A stretch of DNA of 64,000 bases, from contig NC_092013.1 of the NCBI RefSeq assembly GCF_042242105.1, positions 19,646,618 to 19,710,617 on the forward strand, read 5' to 3'. This DNA comes from Pempheris klunzingeri (Eukaryota; Chordata; Actinopteri; Acropomatiformes; Pempheridae). The translations under genes and the position numbers were made by a program. The notes beneath the pieces were generated by a model, which ran no database searches, was not told the DNA's origin, and saw only the letters and a list, made by a program, of their open reading frames with translations. Shown piece by piece: positions 60,046-64,000 of this stretch. The first letter of the stretch is position 1; every line of letters starts with the position of its first letter.

Positions 60046-62900
60046 AAAAAAAAAAAAAGGAAAAAAAAAAGATTACATATGCATATTGAGTGTACCCACG
60101 TTGGTTCCACATTTCACAATTTTGGTGACATAAACAAAAACACCCTCAACACGATTTTATTTGACTCAAGTGTATTAATGAGCCTTGAGCACAATTTGGC
60201 GCACGTTTCCCAACATAGCATCTTATTATCATGATTACATGGGTAGGTATCCATGCTGTTTCACACCAATTTAGAATTAGGTACAGTAAATGCAAAGTAT
60301 GTCACTTGAAAATAACCGGCAATGAAAAGATTTAATTCCACTACATTAAAGGAGCCAAATCTAAGTGCTGCTCTGGTGTCGTGTTAATGCGAATGGATTT
60401 GTTATGCTGAGAACATGACACGTTTCTTTTTTTTTTTTTCTTTCTTTTTTTAAAGAATTTCCCTCCTGCACTGTGACTCAAAAATGCTCGTTGTGGAGTC
60501 GACACGTTTCTGTGGGTTCTCCCATGTGTGCACTCCCTACTGTGCGTGCTGTATGCCTTGTTTCTGTGTGTCCTCATGGGAGTTTGGACCGTTACTGTTA
60601 CATCACTGTCCACTGTCCTTGTTTCTGTGTGCTGCAGGAGAAGTGAGGCACTGAGCTCCTCTCCAGAAGACAGTGTGGCTGCAGACTGACTGTTAACATG
60701 TAGCTGGTCTGCGTGCGGTACCGTGGCTGTGTCGTTGCCACTCTGTTCTGACTGTTAGCTTCCACTGACGATGCATGCTGGCAGTGTTTTTTTGTTGTTT
60801 TGTACCCTTTGATGCACTTGGCCTGAGCAGTCTTTGTTATGTACTGTAGCAGTGTCTCGTCTCCTCTCGCTCATCTGCCATTTGCTTTTTATGTTCCCTC
60901 TCTTCGTTACGCTCCAATACAGCGACTCATCTCCATCCCTCCACGTCTCCATTGTCGTCATTCCTCCAACATTTTGTCACGTATGTTCTTCCATTTTGTG
61001 TGTCACCAAGACAACCTGCTCTAGTATGGATGCATAATGTAAAAGCATTACACTTTAATGAGCAGCAGCTATTTAAAGCAAGTTTTGGTGGCATGATACG
61101 GCTGTGCATGGAACGGTCTTTTTAACATTGGTGTTTTCCTTGTGTAGCTCACCCCAGCGTTCAAGTTTCCGGATACCAAGCTGTGAGTTGAAGGGGAGCA
61201 GCCGATGTGAGCGTGTTTGCGTGTGTTGAGTTAGTGGGCAGAGCGGTGGAAAAGGGATAGAGAGAGAGAGAAAGAGAAAGAGAGAAAGAGAAAAGAAGAG
61301 GTAAGCCTTATGCAACGTGCAGGGCCAACCCAGCGCCACTCTGACATTTAGATCTCACTCTGTATGTCCCCCCCCTGCTCCTCCACTGCCCCTGATACCA
61401 ATCCCAACACGCAGACAAAAGGTAAACCTGTTGTCCCACATCACTGGTTAAACAGGACCCGTGCATCACTCCTGTCTTGAGAGAGGTCAGCCAGAAAGGT
61501 CAACTCTATTTCCTGGCCTCCATGTGACTCTCTAATCTTGTCATGTAGGTACTGTAATGTTTAGAGCACTGTAGACCATTAATGATATAGACCATTAATG
61601 AGCATTTCTATCGATTCAGGTCTATTGGAGATAGTAACTGGGAATTGGGTGAACAGAAATGTAACAAAATGTAGAGAGGAAAAAAAAAAACTGTACCAGC
61701 ATACAATGCTTTGCCCATGTTTGTGGACAGAGTTTGGTTTGTCAAAGAAAATGTGATACTGTTTCAAATTTCAAAGCAATATTATATTAATGAAATTAAA
61801 TAATACAATGACAAAAGAATCCCTCTCAAGTCTGGTGTCACCTTTGATTTTGTTTTATGGTTTAATGGTAAAAAGCACAAAGAAACTGTTTAATATTTAC
61901 AGTGAGTACGATATAAAAACAGGGTGATTATTGCACAATCAAATTATCAGGGTCTCTCCTGCTTTAGAGATTAGTGGGTGGTGCAACTTCTAATCTCAGC
62001 TAACGATTAGCCCCAGTTTGTGCCTCTCGTGTGCTGTCGTACATTCAAATCACAGAGTTAAGCATCAGATTTTCTGAAGTGCCTGGTGATCTTTGAAAAA
62101 CCCAGATTGCTGTGCAGGTGGTATTTCCAAATTCCTCTAAAACATAAAACGATAAAAAAGTCCCCTAAACCAAGGAGAAATGGTTGAAGAAATGACATAT
62201 GCCCTCGTTTAATTCGACACGAAGAACACGTTTTATGGAATTTGTTTGTTTATAATAATTTTACTTTACATTACATTTTTATACACAGTGATGTGCCCAG
62301 ATGGTTCATGTGCTGTATTTTATGAACATGGGGATATGATATTTCTGTCTAAGTGGATCACTAAATCACTAAATCACTAAATCAAGTTAGAGTTTGGCTT
62401 AAAAATCTTTGTTATGCTGCGGCAAACTGAATGTGTTTTTGGGAATACCCTCAAAACAGTGTTAAGTGTTAAGGAACCTGGTGTTTTTTCAAAAGATTGT
62501 CAAGCGTTGCTCTTTATCTTGCTTGCCTCTGTGACTCGTGCTCATCCATTGTGCTCAGGGCTGTAGTCAGTCCAAGTTAAAGGATCGTACCACTGAAATG
62601 TTTATGTATTTTGGCCTACACTCCAGGTATCCTTTGGTGTATACTTATTTCTGTACATGGCAAATGCTGACTCTTGCCTGAGTGTATGAAACTTTATGTT
62701 GCATAATCCCCCACAAAAGTAAATATAAACCTCCTGTTCACTGTGATGGAACATCCATACTGTAAATGAATAGAAACCAATGGCTTCCTGGACCTGAAGG
62801 AACAACACATCAAACCTGGCACAGTTCCTTTTATAGCCGGCTACGGCACAGATATTCTAAATGATTGGAAAAAATTGGCACGTGAAGGGTGTACTTAAAA

Positions 62901-62906
62901 AATAAA
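62901..62906 (+). terminator. anks1a: Possible distal anks1a polyadenylation signal AATAAA
   Basis: AATAAA about 4.8 kb after the stop; a second copy lies at 62994-62999. Either could end a long 3' UTR just short of the convergent tcp11 tail. Confidence 0.4.
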
Positions 62907-63191
62907 CCCCAAACTGTTTCTCCAGCAAAGCAAACGGATGTCAGGCTCAGTAATGTAACAACCAAACAACCAAACAACCGTTTTAGTTGTCATAATAAAA
63001 AAACTCACAAACCACAAAATTACATGTTTCCAAGAGAATAATCTGTAGCGCTCTGTTCAAGCTTTGCCCAATATAAGTGTATCCTAGAATGATTCTGACA
63101 GAATTGTAATATCTGGTATTATAATCGATTAGTTTTTAATACTGTTCTCTTTGAACGGCTGCTGAAAATTGGAAAATGAATTATTTTGGTA

Positions 63192-63197
63192 TTTATT
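63192..63197 (-). terminator. tcp11: Possible tcp11 polyadenylation signal (TTTATT on plus strand)
   Basis: The reverse complement is AATAAA, about 530 bases past the tcp11 stop on the minus strand. This fits a short tcp11 3' UTR (63192-63727). Confidence 0.4.
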
Positions 63198-63727
63198 TAC
63201 AAATAAGTGCCTGGTTAGGACACCACCTCTCACTAAAAACAAACTGTCTGGGAAACTTATAATTAAGAACTCAGAAAAAAGGTGCACACTGACTTTGGTA
63301 AGTTGTACATAAACATCTGTCAACAAAAAGATAAGAACAGAAACCTTATTAAAGCTGAAGTATTATTTACAAACTGTTAGCATAATCTTTGGTACTTTAT
63401 CTTTGTTTTACTTTGTGTTTATCTTGAGACGAAGTAAACTGAGTGAAAATCGACATACATGTTGTCCAGGTGAAAACTGTTCACTGTTTTTGTTTTACTC
63501 AGTCTGTTTGGTTTGGCACTAAAGCAATGATAGTGCAGCACCTGCCTCATGCTTTGATTTGGATTTTTTTTGTTTCCCTGAAAAACATAATAATAATTAT
63601 GATATACATCATTTTTTTTTCTGCAGACTGTAAATATCTTTTCCATTCTTATTTGCTGTATTTACACTCAATAGCCAAATGGCAGCTTATGTTAAGGTCA
63701 ACGGAGGTTTTCTGGGTTGCCCTCAGT

Positions 63728-63960
63728 CTAGCGTGAGTCTTCCCCGGTCTCGGCCTCTCCCGGTGGGAACAGCAGTTTCCTGAGGATAGGTGCGTAGAAG
63801 GGACCGAAGACCGTTCGGTTGAAGTGGACGATTCGCCCAAAGGCCGTCCCCAGCTCGGCGAGCTCAGCACTCACCAGCCCGAGGGGAGCAGGCAGCTCTG
63901 GACTCCTTTTAGCGGGGCCGCCCTGCAGCATGGCCTGGAGGAAGCCCTGTACCCTCTCTC
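63728..63960 (-). CDS. tcp11: TCP11-family protein, last coding exon (partial gene)
   Basis: On the minus strand an acceptor CACACACAG lies just before 63960. The exon reads ERVQGFLQAMLQGGPAKRSP, then LGLVSAELAELGTAFGRIVH, FNRTVFGPFYAPILRKLLFP and a TAG stop at 63728-63730. The pattern NRTVFGPFYAPIL close to the C terminus and the preceding RVQGFLQ are what I expect of the TCP11 (T-complex 11) family, which in mammals is linked to sperm function and cAMP signalling. TCP11 follows ANKS1A in human, which supports the call. Only the C-terminal 76 codons are in the window. A TCP11-like paralogue cannot be excluded. Confidence 0.68.
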
Positions 63961-64000
63961 CTGTGTGTGATCGAGGGAGGGAGCAAGAGAGAGAGGGATG

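Larger units (their letters stand above)
58137..62999 (+). other. anks1a: Probable long 3' UTR of anks1a
   Basis: No coding exon of a third gene is seen between the anks1a stop and the convergent tcp11 exon. Polyadenylation signals at 60040, 62901 and 62994 are possible ends, giving 3' UTRs of about 1.9 to 4.9 kb. It contains (CA)/(TA)n at 58208-58256, a dispersed repeat at 58785-59085, and A/T runs. The extent is inferred, not shown. Confidence 0.5.

Overview
The window is nuclear DNA from a bony fish, most likely a percomorph teleost. It has a vertebrate exon/intron structure with GT-AG introns, many CA/GT, GA and GATA microsatellites, and several dispersed repeat families of the kind common in teleost genomes. 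There are no prokaryotic, viral or CRISPR-like features. Three protein-coding genes are supported, in the order snrpc (+), anks1a (+), tcp11 (-). The same three genes lie in the same order in the human 6p21.31 region, where UHRF1BP1 and TAF11 sit between SNRPC and ANKS1A; I see neither of those two here.

Layout. 1-1750 is upstream flank with an old dispersed repeat. 1754-5348 is the complete U1 snRNP protein C gene (snrpc, 6 coding exons, 148 aa), with a polyadenylation signal at 5780. 5.8-21 kb is intergenic: microsatellites, a decayed Tc1/mariner copy, a non-autonomous hAT element nested in an older repeat, and no recognisable exon. 21.1-58.1 kb is an ANKS1A-family gene. It has a probable noncoding first exon (ending 21314), a first coding exon (21998-22291), a long intron, and eleven more tightly placed coding exons plus a final one that encode two SAM domains and a PTB domain and end in a YETTIF C terminus (about 578 aa). 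58.1-62.9/63.0 kb is its probable long 3' UTR. 63728-63960 (-) is the last coding exon of a TCP11-family gene, convergent with anks1a.

The most interesting point is the architecture of the anks1a locus. No ankyrin-repeat exon is visible between snrpc and the [18 protein letters not shown] exon, and that exon has an in-frame stop shortly before its ATG, so the long form appears to lack the ankyrin half of Odin/ANKS1A. There is also a second, internal start at 42952. It opens directly into the first SAM exon and encodes an N terminus (MMWQCH...LLKRFPL) recognisable as the counterpart of the AIDA-1-type short isoform known from the paralogue ANKS1B. This alternative start therefore probably predates the ANKS1A/ANKS1B split.

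Other observations: a near-perfect 34-bp-arm hairpin followed immediately by a second hairpin, just upstream of the exon that opens the PTB region; a 301-bp piggyBac-like MITE flanked by TTAA; and a nested 648-bp hAT MITE with a perfect 8-bp target duplication. All exon joins were deduced by eye from splice signals and protein similarity recalled from known families; no alignment or search was run.
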